This document shows positions 15,147 through 22,498 of a stretch of 22,498 bases of DNA, in pieces (the first letter of the stretch is position 1; every line of letters begins with the position of its first letter). This DNA is from a bacterium (GTDB taxonomy: Bacteria; Planctomycetota; UBA11346), in assembly GCA_020049615.1 (NCBI GenBank), contig JAIFKN010000036.1, forward strand, positions 1 through 22,498. The letters run 5' to 3'. The notes beneath the pieces were generated by a model, which did no database searches, was not told where the DNA came from, and saw nothing but the letters and a program-made list of their open reading frames with translations. A program made the position numbers and the translations under genes.

Positions 15147-15175
15147 TTGCCAGGGCCCTCCCCGCGCGCTATAAC
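15147..15175 (+). promoter_or_regulatory. Strong sigma-70-type promoter of the HU operon
   Basis: TTGCCA (15147-15152), a 17-nt spacer and TATAAC (15170-15175) form the best promoter in the window. Predicted transcription starts near 15182. CGGAGG (15194-15199), 7 nt before the ATG, is an ordinary ribosome-binding site. AT-rich promoter letters stand out strongly in this GC-rich sequence. Confidence 0.7.
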
Positions 15176-15206
15176 TCCAGACAGGACAACCATCGGAGGC
15201 CTTGCC

Positions 15207-15560
15207 ATGTCTGAACAGACGATCGCCAAGCGGGTGCTCGCCGACCGCATCGCGGCCAAGCTCAACCTGCCCCAGGGTCAGACCCTGCAGGTGATCCAGG
15301 CCTTCCTCGACGACATCGTCGATGAGCTGGGTCGCGGCAACCGCCTGGAATTCCGCGATTTCGGCGTCTTCGAACTGGTCTCCCGCAAGCCGCGCACCGC
15401 GCTCAATCCGAAGACCCTGGAGAAGGTGCCGGTGCAGCGCCGCACGGTGGTCAAGTTCCGCGCCGGCCGCCTGCTCAAGGCCAAGGTCAAGGACCTCTCG
15501 GTCGACGCCGACGGCAACCCCCTGCCCGGCACCGTGCCGGCCGACGCGCCCAAGGCCTGA
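15207..15560 (+). CDS. HU/IHF family DNA-binding protein
   Basis: A histone-like nucleoid protein that bends DNA as a dimer, 117 aa. The N-terminal helices (SEQTIAKRVLADRIAAKL, then QTLQVIQAFLDDIVDEL) lead to the conserved core RLEFRDFGVFELVSRKPR, the beta-arm with Pro in ALNPKT, and VVKFRAGRLLKAKV. The body matches HU/IHF (about 90 aa); the last 25 residues (from about VDADGNPLPG) are an extra acidic and Pro-rich tail. IHF-alpha versus HU cannot be decided. The start is supported by the CGGAGG site and promoter. It lies 2 nt before the next gene, so the three genes 15207-16887 form an operon. Confidence 0.93.
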   Translation: MSEQTIAKRVLADRIAAKLNLPQGQTLQVIQAFLDDIVDELGRGNRLEFRDFGVFELVSRKPRTALNPKTLEKVPVQRRTVVKFRAGRLLKAKVKDLSVDADGNPLPGTVPADAPKA

Positions 15561-15562
15561 CA

Positions 15563-16375
15563 GTGCGCTGCTGGCTCGCGCTGCTGCTGCTCGGCGGGAT
15601 CGCCGCGGGCGAGGGCGAGCCGGTGGTGGCGCCGGCCGTGCCCGCCTTGGCTTTCAACGCCGCGGGGATGAGCCTCAGCCTCTCCCCGGATCGTCCGAGC
15701 GAGGCGAGCGGTGTGCGCATCCGCTACGAGGCGGTGCGCTTGGAATGCGAGCGGTTGACCTACACCATGGCTCCTCTCGCCGGGGCGACGCGTCCGACCC
15801 TGTCCAGCGCGGATCTGACCGGTGGGCCGGATGGACGAGTACTGTTCCACTCGCAGGATTCGCAATTGCCCCAAGTCGGCTTCCGCGGGGTGCTGCGGCC
15901 GAAAGCACTCGCCGTGCGCCGGCAGGACGCCGACCCGGCCCGGCCTGGCGAAGTGCGATTCAGGGCCGAGGCCAGCGACCTCGGGGATGTGACGGGACTG
16001 CTCGCCATGCCGACCGGGATGCAGCGGCATGCCGCGTGGGCTGATCGAGCCGTGCTCGACCTGGTCGCCAACGCCTCGCCCACGGCCTCGATGGGCATCG
16101 ACACCCTTCGACTGGTCGCCATGCACTTCTACGGGAGCACCCAGCCGGCGCGCCCGGCGACCGTGCTGCGCTTGCGTCCTGACGCGCCCGCCGAACCAGC
16201 CCAGGTCACGGCTCTCCTCGCCGCACGCACCTACGAGATGCGCGCCTCGGGCGCAGTGATCTCGCTCTACTTCGACAGCGCAGGCGCGATGGAGACGATC
16301 AAGGGCGTTGAAGACTTCGAGGGAGACGGCCTCGTCCCGGTGTTCGGGCCGAACAAGCCGACCATCGGCAAGTGA
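15563..16375 (+). CDS. Secreted hypothetical protein
   Basis: A 270-aa protein with a short signal peptide (RCWLALLLLGGIAAGEG, cleavage likely near residues 15-17). Beyond that, it is predicted beta-rich with repeated short strands (VRIRYEAVRLECERLTY, GFRGVLRPKALAV, VRFRAEASDL, ADRAVLDL). No family is recognised. This strand pattern, and its position directly before a PtsN-like gene (in E. coli ptsN lies close to the lptA-lptB genes), make an LptA/LptC-like jellyroll possible, but that is a weak inference. GTG 15563 starts 2 nt after the HU stop. The stop overlaps the next start by 4 nt (GTGA). Confidence 0.75.
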   Translation: MRCWLALLLLGGIAAGEGEPVVAPAVPALAFNAAGMSLSLSPDRPSEASGVRIRYEAVRLECERLTYTMAPLAGATRPTLSSADLTGGPDGRVLFHSQDSQLPQVGFRGVLRPKALAVRRQDADPARPGEVRFRAEASDLGDVTGLLAMPTGMQRHAAWADRAVLDLVANASPTASMGIDTLRLVAMHFYGSTQPARPATVLRLRPDAPAEPAQVTALLAARTYEMRASGAVISLYFDSAGAMETIKGVEDFEGDGLVPVFGPNKPTIGK

Positions 16376-16887
16376 ACATCCTGCGCTTCCTGCGCCCGGC
16401 CTGCATCAAGCTGCGGCTCGATTTCACCCCGGCCGAACCCGAGGAGGATGAGAGCGAGGCGACGACAGCCGCCCGCCACCGCCGCGAGAAGGAGGTGCTG
16501 ATCGCCGAGCTGGCCGAGGTGCTGGCGCGGTCCGGTGACATCGGCAGCCTGACCAAGTTCACCAAGGACCTCTCGCACCGCGAGCGCAAGGCTACCACCG
16601 CGATCGCGCCGGGCATCGCCATCCCGCACGTCCGCACCTACCAGGCCAAGAGCTTCATCATCGGCCTGGCCCGCGCCGATCCGCCCGGCGTGGACTTCGA
16701 CAGCCTCGACGGCGAACCGACGCGCCTGTTCATCCTGCTGACCAGCCCGCCCTGGGACGACCGCACCTACCTGCAGGTCTACCGCGAATTCGCCCAGCTG
16801 GTCCAGGACGAGGAGGCCCTCGCCGGACTCATGAGCGCGCAGAGCGAGCAGGACGTCTTCAACACGCTGCGCACGTTCTTCCGCTAG
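16372..16887 (+). CDS. PTS EIIA domain protein (PtsN/EIIA-Fru type)
   Basis: A 171-aa stand-alone EIIA domain. The phospho-acceptor His86 lies in the conserved block TTAIAPGIAIPHVRTY; downstream come DGEPTRLFILLTSPP and YLQVYREFAQLV, with the final helix pair. The domain fits EIIA-Ntr or EIIA-Fru, which accept phosphate from HPr or NPr and usually regulate rather than transport when not fused to EIIB/EIIC, none of which is nearby. An extra charged N-terminal segment (PEEDESEATTAARHRREKE) precedes the domain. The GTG start overlaps the previous stop. A hairpin after the stop (16902-16924) probably terminates it. Confidence 0.88.
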   Translation: MNILRFLRPACIKLRLDFTPAEPEEDESEATTAARHRREKEVLIAELAEVLARSGDIGSLTKFTKDLSHRERKATTAIAPGIAIPHVRTYQAKSFIIGLARADPPGVDFDSLDGEPTRLFILLTSPPWDDRTYLQVYREFAQLVQDEEALAGLMSAQSEQDVFNTLRTFFR

Positions 16888-16901
16888 GGTCCCCCTCAGG
16901 G

Positions 16902-16924
16902 CCCTCGCGGTCACGGCGCGAGGG
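16902..16924. terminator. Bidirectional hairpin between convergent genes
   Basis: The 8-bp perfect stem CCCTCGCG/CGCGAGGG with a 7-nt loop lies between the EIIA stop (+) and the binding-protein gene (-). The loop contains the stop codon of the minus-strand gene (16911-16913). There is no T-run, as for the other GC hairpins in this window. Confidence 0.5.
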
Positions 16925-17927
16925 CGGTCGCCAACGCCCGCACATTCGCGTCGATGAAGGCGATGTAGTCGTCCGTCCCGGGCCGCGAACCGGCCTGGTG
17001 TGCCATCTCGGCGATGCGCAGCACGCCGGCCTGGGCCACCAGATCGATCGCCTTGCGATCGAAGTAGGGCGTCGCCAGCAGGGCCTTGGCGCCCTCGGCG
17101 CGCAGTCGCGTCGCAACCTCGGCAAGATGCCGGGTCGAGGGCGGCACGCCCGGTTTGGGTTCGAGCAGGGCGACGATGCGCAGCCGGAAACGACGGGCGA
17201 GGTACGGGTAGAGGTCGTGGTCGGCAGCGACCGCGGCGTCGGCGAACGGCTGCATCCGGCCCCACCAGCCGCCCAGGGAGCCGTCCAGCCCCTGCTGGCG
17301 GAGGAACTCATGCAGGCGGCCATGGTCGTCGAGCTGGATCAGCTTGCCGACGTCCAGGCGGGCGGCGATCTCGGCACCTGCCAGGGCGGTGCCCAGGGCG
17401 GTGCGGAAGACCGCGAGGCGGCCGGCGATGCGCTCCGCCGCCTCCGGACGCAGCTGCGACAGCCGAGCGGCGATCTGCTCCGCCACCGCCAGGCCGACCG
17501 CGGGATCGAGCAGGACGTGCGGATTGCCGTGCGGATGCACGTCGCCAGCGCTGCGGTCGACCGGGGCGAGGGGGATGCCGATCGGTCGCGTGGTGGCCGT
17601 GGCCGCCTCCAGGTGCCCGCCGGCGTCGCGGCGGATGCGGCTGTTGCGCGCTCCGCTCACCAGCGGCGGCAGCCAGCCGATCTCGAGTTCGAAACCGGTC
17701 GACAGCAGCAACTCGGCGCGGGCCAGTTCGACGATGAAGCTCGGCCGCGCGTCGACGCGGTGCGGGTCCTCGCCCGGTCGGGCCAGCACCACCACCGCCG
17801 CGTCCTCGCCACCGACTGCGCGGGCGAGGGCGCCCAGCTCCGGGACGGTGGCGACGATGCGCAACGGCTCGCCGGCCGGGATGGCGGCGGCGGCGAGCAG
17901 GGTGAGCAGCCAGCGGAGGGCCCGCAT
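16911..17927 (-). CDS. znuA: Periplasmic zinc/manganese-binding protein of an ABC transporter (ZnuA-like, first copy)
   Basis: A 338-aa cluster-A1 (TroA/ZnuA) solute-binding protein. A signal peptide MRALRWLLTLLAAAAIPAGE precedes the mature domain. The metal ligands read His56 (PGEDPHRVDA), His137 (HGNPHVLLDP) and His237 (AADHDLYPYLARRF). The stretch VALLEPKPGVPPSTRHL followed by ATPYFDRKAIDLVA is typical of a subclade seen with metal ABC transporters. The fourth ligand is not obvious; Glu307 or His310 (IAEMAHQAG) are candidates. The gene begins 1 nt after the stop of the porin-like gene (TGA C ATG), so the pair is co-translated. It has no permease of its own on this strand and presumably serves the divergent znuCB or an unlinked system. 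Confidence 0.88.
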   Translation of the reverse strand: MRALRWLLTLLAAAAIPAGEPLRIVATVPELGALARAVGGEDAAVVVLARPGEDPHRVDARPSFIVELARAELLLSTGFELEIGWLPPLVSGARNSRIRRDAGGHLEAATATTRPIGIPLAPVDRSAGDVHPHGNPHVLLDPAVGLAVAEQIAARLSQLRPEAAERIAGRLAVFRTALGTALAGAEIAARLDVGKLIQLDDHGRLHEFLRQQGLDGSLGGWWGRMQPFADAAVAADHDLYPYLARRFRLRIVALLEPKPGVPPSTRHLAEVATRLRAEGAKALLATPYFDRKAIDLVAQAGVLRIAEMAHQAGSRPGTDDYIAFIDANVRALATALAP

Positions 17928-17928
17928 G

Positions 17929-19263
17929 TCAGAAGCCGTGCGCCGGATGGGCGCCGAGCAGCACGTCGAGGCCCAGCCACACGCTGTGGGCCTTGCCGTC
18001 CTCGAGGTGCTCGGCCTTGTCGTAGTCGTACTGCAGGCGCAGCCGGCTGAATTCGCTCGGACGGAAGGCGACCAGCGGCGAGACGCGGATGCGGGTGTCG
18101 CGCATGGCGTCCGCATCGTGGTCGATCATGCCGGCGTGGTCCACGCTGTCGCCGCTGGCGGTGGCGTACTCGCCGCGCAGCCCGACCGACCAGCGCTCGG
18201 CGAGGCCGAGCTCGACCTGGGCGTAGAGGCCCCAGTCGGTCAGGGTGTCGGCCGGGGCGGTGAAGTCGTCGGCGGGATCGACGGCGTCCTCGCCGGTCTC
18301 CGCCGTCTCGGGCACCTCGGCGCTGCGGTACATCATCTCGACCACGGCCTTGATCGAGCTGAACGGTCCGCTGGATGGCTTGGTCGCCACCACCAGATCG
18401 GCGCCATACAGGTCGCTGCGCATCCCGACGCCGCTGGCGTTCGGACCGGTCAGCCAGCTGAGTCCGAGCTTCACCTCGGTGCCGCCGAGATTGCCGCTGT
18501 TCTCCCAGCGCAGGAGGTAGGCGAGATCGGCAGCGGAGCCGGTGGTCAGCTCCTCCTCGCGCAGGCGGCCGCCGAGGGTGCGCTCGGCCTCCTCCTCGCC
18601 CTCATGCTCGTGGTCGTGGCCGGCCTCGCCCTGGAAGCTGGCCATCGACGCGTCGTCGGCGTTGTAGGCGCCGACGGACACCTGGCTGTACCACGAGGTC
18701 GGCAGCAGGCAGGCGAGTCGGGCACCGGGCGCGCGGCTGCCATCGCCGCCGAGCAGGCGGCTGGCGACCACCGGCTGTTCGATCCAGCTCCAAGCGTGCG
18801 CATGGCTGGCGTTCACCCGGCCGAACTCGATCAGCTGGTAGCCGGCCTTGGCTTCCAGGCCGTAGGGGAGGCTGGAGGTGGTGATGTAGGCCTCCTCGAG
18901 TTCGACACCATGCTCCGGCGAGGCGGCGATGTGCGCTTCGGCGGTGAAATAGGGATCGACCGCCCCGGACAGCGACAACTCGGCGGTCTGCAGGGTGAAG
19001 CCGCGGCGATGCGGATCGTGGCCGCCGGCGTTCAAGGTCTCGAGTTCGGCGTCGGTCGCGGTCGAGAGGCCGGCCACGCCGACCACGGCCAGGGACAGGT
19101 CGATCAGGCGCAGTTTCGCCTCACCGGGACGTTCCGGACCGACGGCTGGTGCCGGCTGTCGCGGCAGTTCGGTCAGGGCCTGGTCGAGGGCGGTGGCGGG
19201 ATCGGCGGCATGTGCGGCGGTGGCGGCGCACAAGGCCAGGGTCGGGACGAGGGGGTAGCGCAT
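17929..19263 (-). CDS. Outer-membrane porin-like beta-barrel protein of the zinc locus
   Basis: A 444-aa protein with a Sec signal peptide (PLVPTLALCAATAAHA), then alternating aromatic/hydrophobic strands to the end, as in phosphate-selective-porin-like barrels. Blocks such as LEEAYITTSSLPYGLEAKAG, IEFGRVNASHAHAWSW and PTSWYSQVSVGAYN resemble barrel proteins found beside metal ABC transporters. The last residue is Phe (HPAHGF), as is usual for outer-membrane proteins. A loop GHDHEHEGEEEAE (about 237-249) is rich in His and acid and could gather metal. It heads the minus-strand unit and overlaps the shared regulatory region, so it is probably a zinc-starvation-induced entry pore. There is no TonB box or plug domain. 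Family name is uncertain. Confidence 0.8.
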   Translation of the reverse strand: MRYPLVPTLALCAATAAHAADPATALDQALTELPRQPAPAVGPERPGEAKLRLIDLSLAVVGVAGLSTATDAELETLNAGGHDPHRRGFTLQTAELSLSGAVDPYFTAEAHIAASPEHGVELEEAYITTSSLPYGLEAKAGYQLIEFGRVNASHAHAWSWIEQPVVASRLLGGDGSRAPGARLACLLPTSWYSQVSVGAYNADDASMASFQGEAGHDHEHEGEEEAERTLGGRLREEELTTGSAADLAYLLRWENSGNLGGTEVKLGLSWLTGPNASGVGMRSDLYGADLVVATKPSSGPFSSIKAVVEMMYRSAEVPETAETGEDAVDPADDFTAPADTLTDWGLYAQVELGLAERWSVGLRGEYATASGDSVDHAGMIDHDADAMRDTRIRVSPLVAFRPSEFSRLRLQYDYDKAEHLEDGKAHSVWLGLDVLLGAHPAHGF

Positions 19264-19278
19264 GGTGTCGCTATGTCT

Positions 19279-19302
19279 CTAATGATAACGGGAAATCAAT
19301 AG
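19279..19302. promoter_or_regulatory. Zur-box-like inverted repeat in the divergent zinc promoter
   Basis: CTAATGAT (19279-19286) and ATCAATAG (19295-19302) are inverted with one mismatch around an 8-nt centre AACGGGAA, in the only AT-rich stretch nearby. It sits between the start codons at 19263 (-) and 19334 (+) and covers a TATCAT -10-like box for the minus strand (19287-19282). The size and TGAT...ATCA symmetry suit a Fur-family repressor such as Zur. No regulator gene is in the window. Confidence 0.5.
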
Positions 19303-19333
19303 CAAAAAGGGAAAGGCTGCGTATGAGGTCGCC

Positions 19334-20206
19334 ATGCCTGTGCTCCGCCTCGCACTCTGCCTGCTGTCCGCCGCCCTAGTCTGGGCCGCCGACCCCGTGC
19401 CGGTGATCGCCGGCAGCACGGTCGTCCACGATCTGGCCGCGCGCATCGGCGGCGAGCGCTTCGCCGTGACCTGCCTGGTCCGGCCGGGCATCTCGCCGCA
19501 CGGCTACCAACCGGTCCCTGACGATGTCCGCCGTCTCGCCGCTGCCCGGTTGGTGGTGATCAATGGCCTGGGCTTCGAAGGCTGGTTCGAGAACCTCGCC
19601 ACCGAGGCGCGCTTCGCCGGCACCGTGGTGGTGGCCACCGCCGGCATCCAGACCGTGGGCACCGCTACCTGCGACGCCCACGACCATGAGGGCCACGACC
19701 ACGGGGCGGCTGATCCGCATGCCTACAACTCGATCCGCCAGGGCGTGCGCTACGCCGAGAACATCCGCGATGCGTTGCTGGCCGCCGATCCGGAAGGGGC
19801 CGAGGGCATCCGCGTGCGCGCGGCTGCAGTGATCGACGAACTCCGCCGCACCGACGCCTGGGCCACCGCCGAGCTCGCGGCGATCCCGCGCGGTCAGCGC
19901 AAGCTGATCGTCAACCACGATGCGCTGGCCTATTTCGCCAAGGACTACGGCTTCGAGGTCCTCGCCATGGGCACGGCGCTGGAGAACACCGAACTCGCCG
20001 CCTTCATCAGCAAACAGGGGGTGAAGGGCGTGTTTCTCGAACAGGGCAAGAACCCCAAGCTGATCGAGCAACTCGCGGCCGAGGCCGGGGTCAAGGTCGG
20101 CGCCGCGTTGCATCTCGACGGCGTCGGTGCACCAGGGACTCCGGCCGGCTCCTACGTCGGCATGTTCCGCGCAAACGTCGAAGCGATCCTGGCTGCGCTG
20201 CGGTGA
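19334..20206 (+). CDS. znuA: Periplasmic zinc-binding protein of an ABC transporter (ZnuA-like, second copy)
   Basis: A 290-aa cluster-A1 binding protein that captures Zn or Mn in the periplasm for ZnuBC. Signal peptide RLALCLLSAALVWAA. The four expected ligands are visible: His56 (GISPHGYQP), His129 (AADPHAYNS), His195 (VNHDALAYFAKDYG) and Asp262 (LHLDGVG). A His at the third position, rather than Glu, is known to favour zinc (PsaA/MntC-type proteins have Glu). A metal-rich loop CDAHDHEGHDHGAADPH (113-129) precedes the second ligand, as in many ZnuA proteins. ATG 19334 has GAGG 5 nt upstream and also a TATGAG hexamer 6 nt upstream. First gene of the plus-strand zinc operon; it is only distantly similar to the first copy. 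Confidence 0.92.
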   Translation: MPVLRLALCLLSAALVWAADPVPVIAGSTVVHDLAARIGGERFAVTCLVRPGISPHGYQPVPDDVRRLAAARLVVINGLGFEGWFENLATEARFAGTVVVATAGIQTVGTATCDAHDHEGHDHGAADPHAYNSIRQGVRYAENIRDALLAADPEGAEGIRVRAAAVIDELRRTDAWATAELAAIPRGQRKLIVNHDALAYFAKDYGFEVLAMGTALENTELAAFISKQGVKGVFLEQGKNPKLIEQLAAEAGVKVGAALHLDGVGAPGTPAGSYVGMFRANVEAILAALR

Positions 20207-20221
20207 TTCAGGTCCGATTTC

Positions 20222-20317
20222 TGCCACGGAGGCACAGAGGTCCACGGAGGGCCACAGAGAATCGCCTTGAGGGGCCCGTCTCCGTGTACCTCTGTGGGAC
20301 TCCGTGCCTCTGTGGCA
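20222..20317. repeat. CACAGAGG-type inverted repeat in the zinc operon
   Basis: Left arm 20222-20260 and right arm 20279-20317 are inverted copies, about 39 nt each with roughly eight mismatches, around an 18-nt loop. Each arm is built from 10-11-nt units such as GCCACGGAG, GCACAGAGG and CCACGGAGG. Similar CCACAGAGGCACAGAG repeats occur between genes in many bacterial genomes, from memory. It separates znuA (stop 20206) from the next gene and may form a strong mRNA hairpin. Confidence 0.75.
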
Positions 20318-20339
20318 CATGGCCGTCGAAGGAGAGAGG

Positions 20340-20746
20340 GTGATCGGACACCACGCCTCGGCGCTGACGCGGCTGGCGGCGGGAGCGATCTTCTGCGCCG
20401 CGGCGGTCGCCCTGGTGTGGTGGGTCGAACGCGGCCAGCCAGCGCCAGCGACGCCGCCGCCGGTGATCGTTGCGCAGCAACGCAGCCTGCGGCTCGCGGT
20501 CGAGAGCACCTATCCGGTGGCGAGCTGGAAGGTCGCGGTGCTGGGCGTCGCCCAGACGGCTGCGACCAGCGATGCGTGGAGCTGGTCCGGCACGGTCAGC
20601 GTCCCGTCCGGCGAGGAGGTGGTGGTCATCGCCACCGCCGCCGCGAGCGCCGAGGCGCCGCATCGCGGTCTGCGTCTGCGGCTGGGCGATGCGCCGGAGC
20701 GCGTGGTGTGGGGTGCCGGCGACGTGGTGGCGACGGGGACGGCGCC

Positions 20747-20750
<4 letters not shown>
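20340..20750 (+). CDS. Hypothetical membrane-anchored protein between znuA and znuC
   Basis: A 136-aa protein with a single N-terminal helix (about 10-31, ending WWVERG), a Pro-rich hinge (PAPATPPP) and a predicted extracytoplasmic beta-sandwich-like domain (RSLRLAVESTYPVASWKVAVLG, WSWSGTVSVPSGEEVVVIATA). GTG 20340 is chosen because AAGGAG lies 5 nt upstream; an in-frame ATG at 20319 sits at the edge of the inverted repeat and has no such site. Its stop overlaps the znuC start by 4 nt (GTGA), so it is firmly in the operon. No family is recognised. The domain's place suggests a periplasmic accessory to zinc uptake, by context only. Confidence 0.7.
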
Positions 20751-21452
<702 letters not shown>

Positions 21453-21460
<8 letters not shown>

Positions 21461-22382
21461 TCCGTCCGTCCTGCTGGCCGATCCGTTCGCCCACCGCTTC
21501 ATCATCCGCGGCCTGGCCATGGCCTTCCTGCTCGGCGTCGCCGGTGGGCTGGTCGGCTGCGTCCTGCTGCTGCGCCGCATCGTGCTGGTCGCCGACTCGT
21601 TCGGCCATGCCCTGCTGCCCGGCATCGGGCTGGCCTACATCTGGCTCGGTCCCGGCCACGCCGGCCTCTACGCCGGGGCGGCGATCGCAGGCCTCGGCAC
21701 CGCGGCGATGAGCGGTCTGCTCAACCACCTCACCCGCCTGCCCGAGGACGCCGCCTTCGGCGCCATGTTCGTGCTGTGCTTCGCCCTCGGCGTCGGCCTG
21801 ATGAGCCAGGTGGCGGCGCCGGGCGACCTGCTGCACTACCTCTTCGGCAACATCCTCGGGGTCACCGGTGGCGACCTGTGGCGGGTCTGCGCCACCACCT
21901 GCGCCACCGTCCTGGCCCTGTGCCTGGCCTACCGCGCGGTGCTGATGGAGGCCTTCGACGCCCCGTTCCTGCGCGTCAGCGGCGGCAGCAACCTGCTGGT
22001 GCACCTCGGCGTGCTGGCCGCGGTGGTGGTCAACATCGTCGCCGCGCTCAACGCCGTCGGCATGGTCCTCGCCCTCGGCCTGTTCATCCTGCCGGCCGCC
22101 ACCGCCTACCTGTGGTGCGAGCGCTTCGGCGCCATGCTGCTGCTCGCCGCCGCCTATGGTGGGCTGGCTTCGTGCGCCGGCCTGCTCGCCAGTTGGCAGC
22201 TGAATCTGCCCAGCGGTGCCTGCATGGTCGGCGCGCTCGGCGTCGGCTTCATCCTCTCGTTGCTCGCCAGCCCGCGCCACGGCCTGCTCTCACGGCTGCG
22301 TCCGCGCCGGCATTTCGCGCACGATGATGGGGCGGAAGAGTGCCCGGGAGGGTCGAGCACCAGCTCGACCACGGGGCAATGA
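21453..22382 (+). CDS. znuB: Zinc ABC transporter permease
   Basis: A 309-aa integral membrane protein of the ABC-3 family with about eight helices. The conserved start (FIIRGLAMAFLLGVAGGLVGCVLLLRR, split by short loops), ADSFGHALLPGIGLAY, the coupling region DLLHYLFGNILG and NAVGMVLALGLFILPAATAYL are diagnostic of ZnuB/MntB permeases. The start overlaps znuC by 8 nt. The last 30 or so residues (RPRRHFAHDDGAEECPGG... to the end) are hydrophilic, exceed the family core and are encoded partly by a long inverted repeat, so the original stop may have been lost. Confidence 0.93.
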
Positions 22383-22424
22383 TCGGATGACTCAACCTGC
22401 ATTGCCACTGGTCGAGCTGGTGCT
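22356..22424. repeat. Long inverted repeat across the znuB stop codon
   Basis: AGCACCAGCTCGACC (22356-22370) is perfectly inverted at 22410-22424. Inside, GGCAATG (22375-22381) pairs with CATTGCC (22400-22406), giving an imperfect stem of about 25 bp with an 18-nt loop. A nested GGTCGAGC/GCTCGACC hairpin (22351-22370) competes with it. GGGGCAATG and CATTGCCAC resemble the ends of E1 and E2. It may serve as the operon terminator; no T-run follows. Confidence 0.6.
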
Positions 22425-22479
22425 GCCCTCTAACAGCTCGCCGCCCCTTCCTGCCCAAAGGGTTGCACAAGGGTCTTCT

Positions 22480-22498
22480 GGAGGGAGTAGCCAAGTTT
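22480..22498 (+). ncRNA. Possible start of a yybP-ykoY (manganese) riboswitch, cut by the window edge
   Basis: The closing bases GGAGGGAGTAGCCAAGTTT match the conserved 5' strand of the yybP-ykoY motif (GGGGAGUAGC, from memory). The rest would lie outside. A manganese-responsive element beside a metal-uptake locus is plausible. Only about ten informative bases are visible, so chance similarity is a real possibility. Confidence 0.2.

Noticed and set aside
22387..22498. Open frame from ATG 22387 to the window edge
   Set aside because: Its first half is the loop and right arm of an inverted repeat and it has no ribosome-binding site; only 37 codons are visible, so it cannot be supported.

Overview
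The window is very GC-rich and densely coded, from a Gram-negative-type bacterium: it carries an outer-membrane barrel protein, a lipocalin lipoprotein and periplasmic binding proteins. Two large Hanks-type Ser/Thr kinases with zinc ribbons, a class II (B12-dependent) ribonucleotide reductase, a MoxR/DUF58/transglutaminase cluster and frequent GTG starts would fit Planctomycetota or a neighbouring phylum. That placement is inference, since no rRNA or marker gene is present.

Layout. 1-650 (+): C-terminal end of a monomeric class II ribonucleotide reductase. 651-1093: no gene, but a dense run of hairpins beginning with a 24-bp perfect stem-loop. 1094-1630 (+): lipocalin lipoprotein. 1649-7503 (-): two overlapping membrane-anchored Ser/Thr kinase genes, the second ending in a propeller-like sensor domain. 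7702-9576 (+): cysteine synthase CysM, an inositol-monophosphatase-family enzyme and a 36-residue Cys-containing membrane peptide. 9635-9964 (+): two more small hydrophobic proteins. 9965-15032 (-): a four-gene cluster transcribed as MoxR ATPase, DUF58 protein, TgpA-like transglutaminase, then a protein with two possible L7/L12-like modules. 15207-16887 (+): an HU/IHF-type DNA-binding protein, an unidentified secreted protein and a PTS EIIA (PtsN-like) protein. 16911-22382: a zinc-uptake locus. On the minus strand it has an outer-membrane porin-like protein and one ZnuA-type binding protein; divergently on the plus strand it has a second ZnuA, an unknown membrane-anchored protein, ZnuC and ZnuB. 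The two halves share a 70-bp promoter region holding a Zur-box-like inverted repeat.

The most unusual signals are non-coding. Both inner junctions of the moxR cluster, where such genes normally abut, are filled by two related elements of about 140 bp. They have shared inverted ends (CATTGCCCCAGGGGTT) but unrelated interiors, and each carries four telomere-like G-tracts on the transcribed-sense strand. Other structures are a CACAGAGG-type inverted repeat inside the zinc operon and a long inverted repeat across the znuB stop codon. Several genes have a -10-like hexamer exactly 6 nt before the start codon, suggesting leaderless mRNAs. The last bases resemble the 5' end of a yybP-ykoY (manganese) riboswitch. 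Kinase 1 appears to lack five residues right after the conserved Asp of subdomain IX.

No tRNA, rRNA, CRISPR array, transposase or phage gene was seen.
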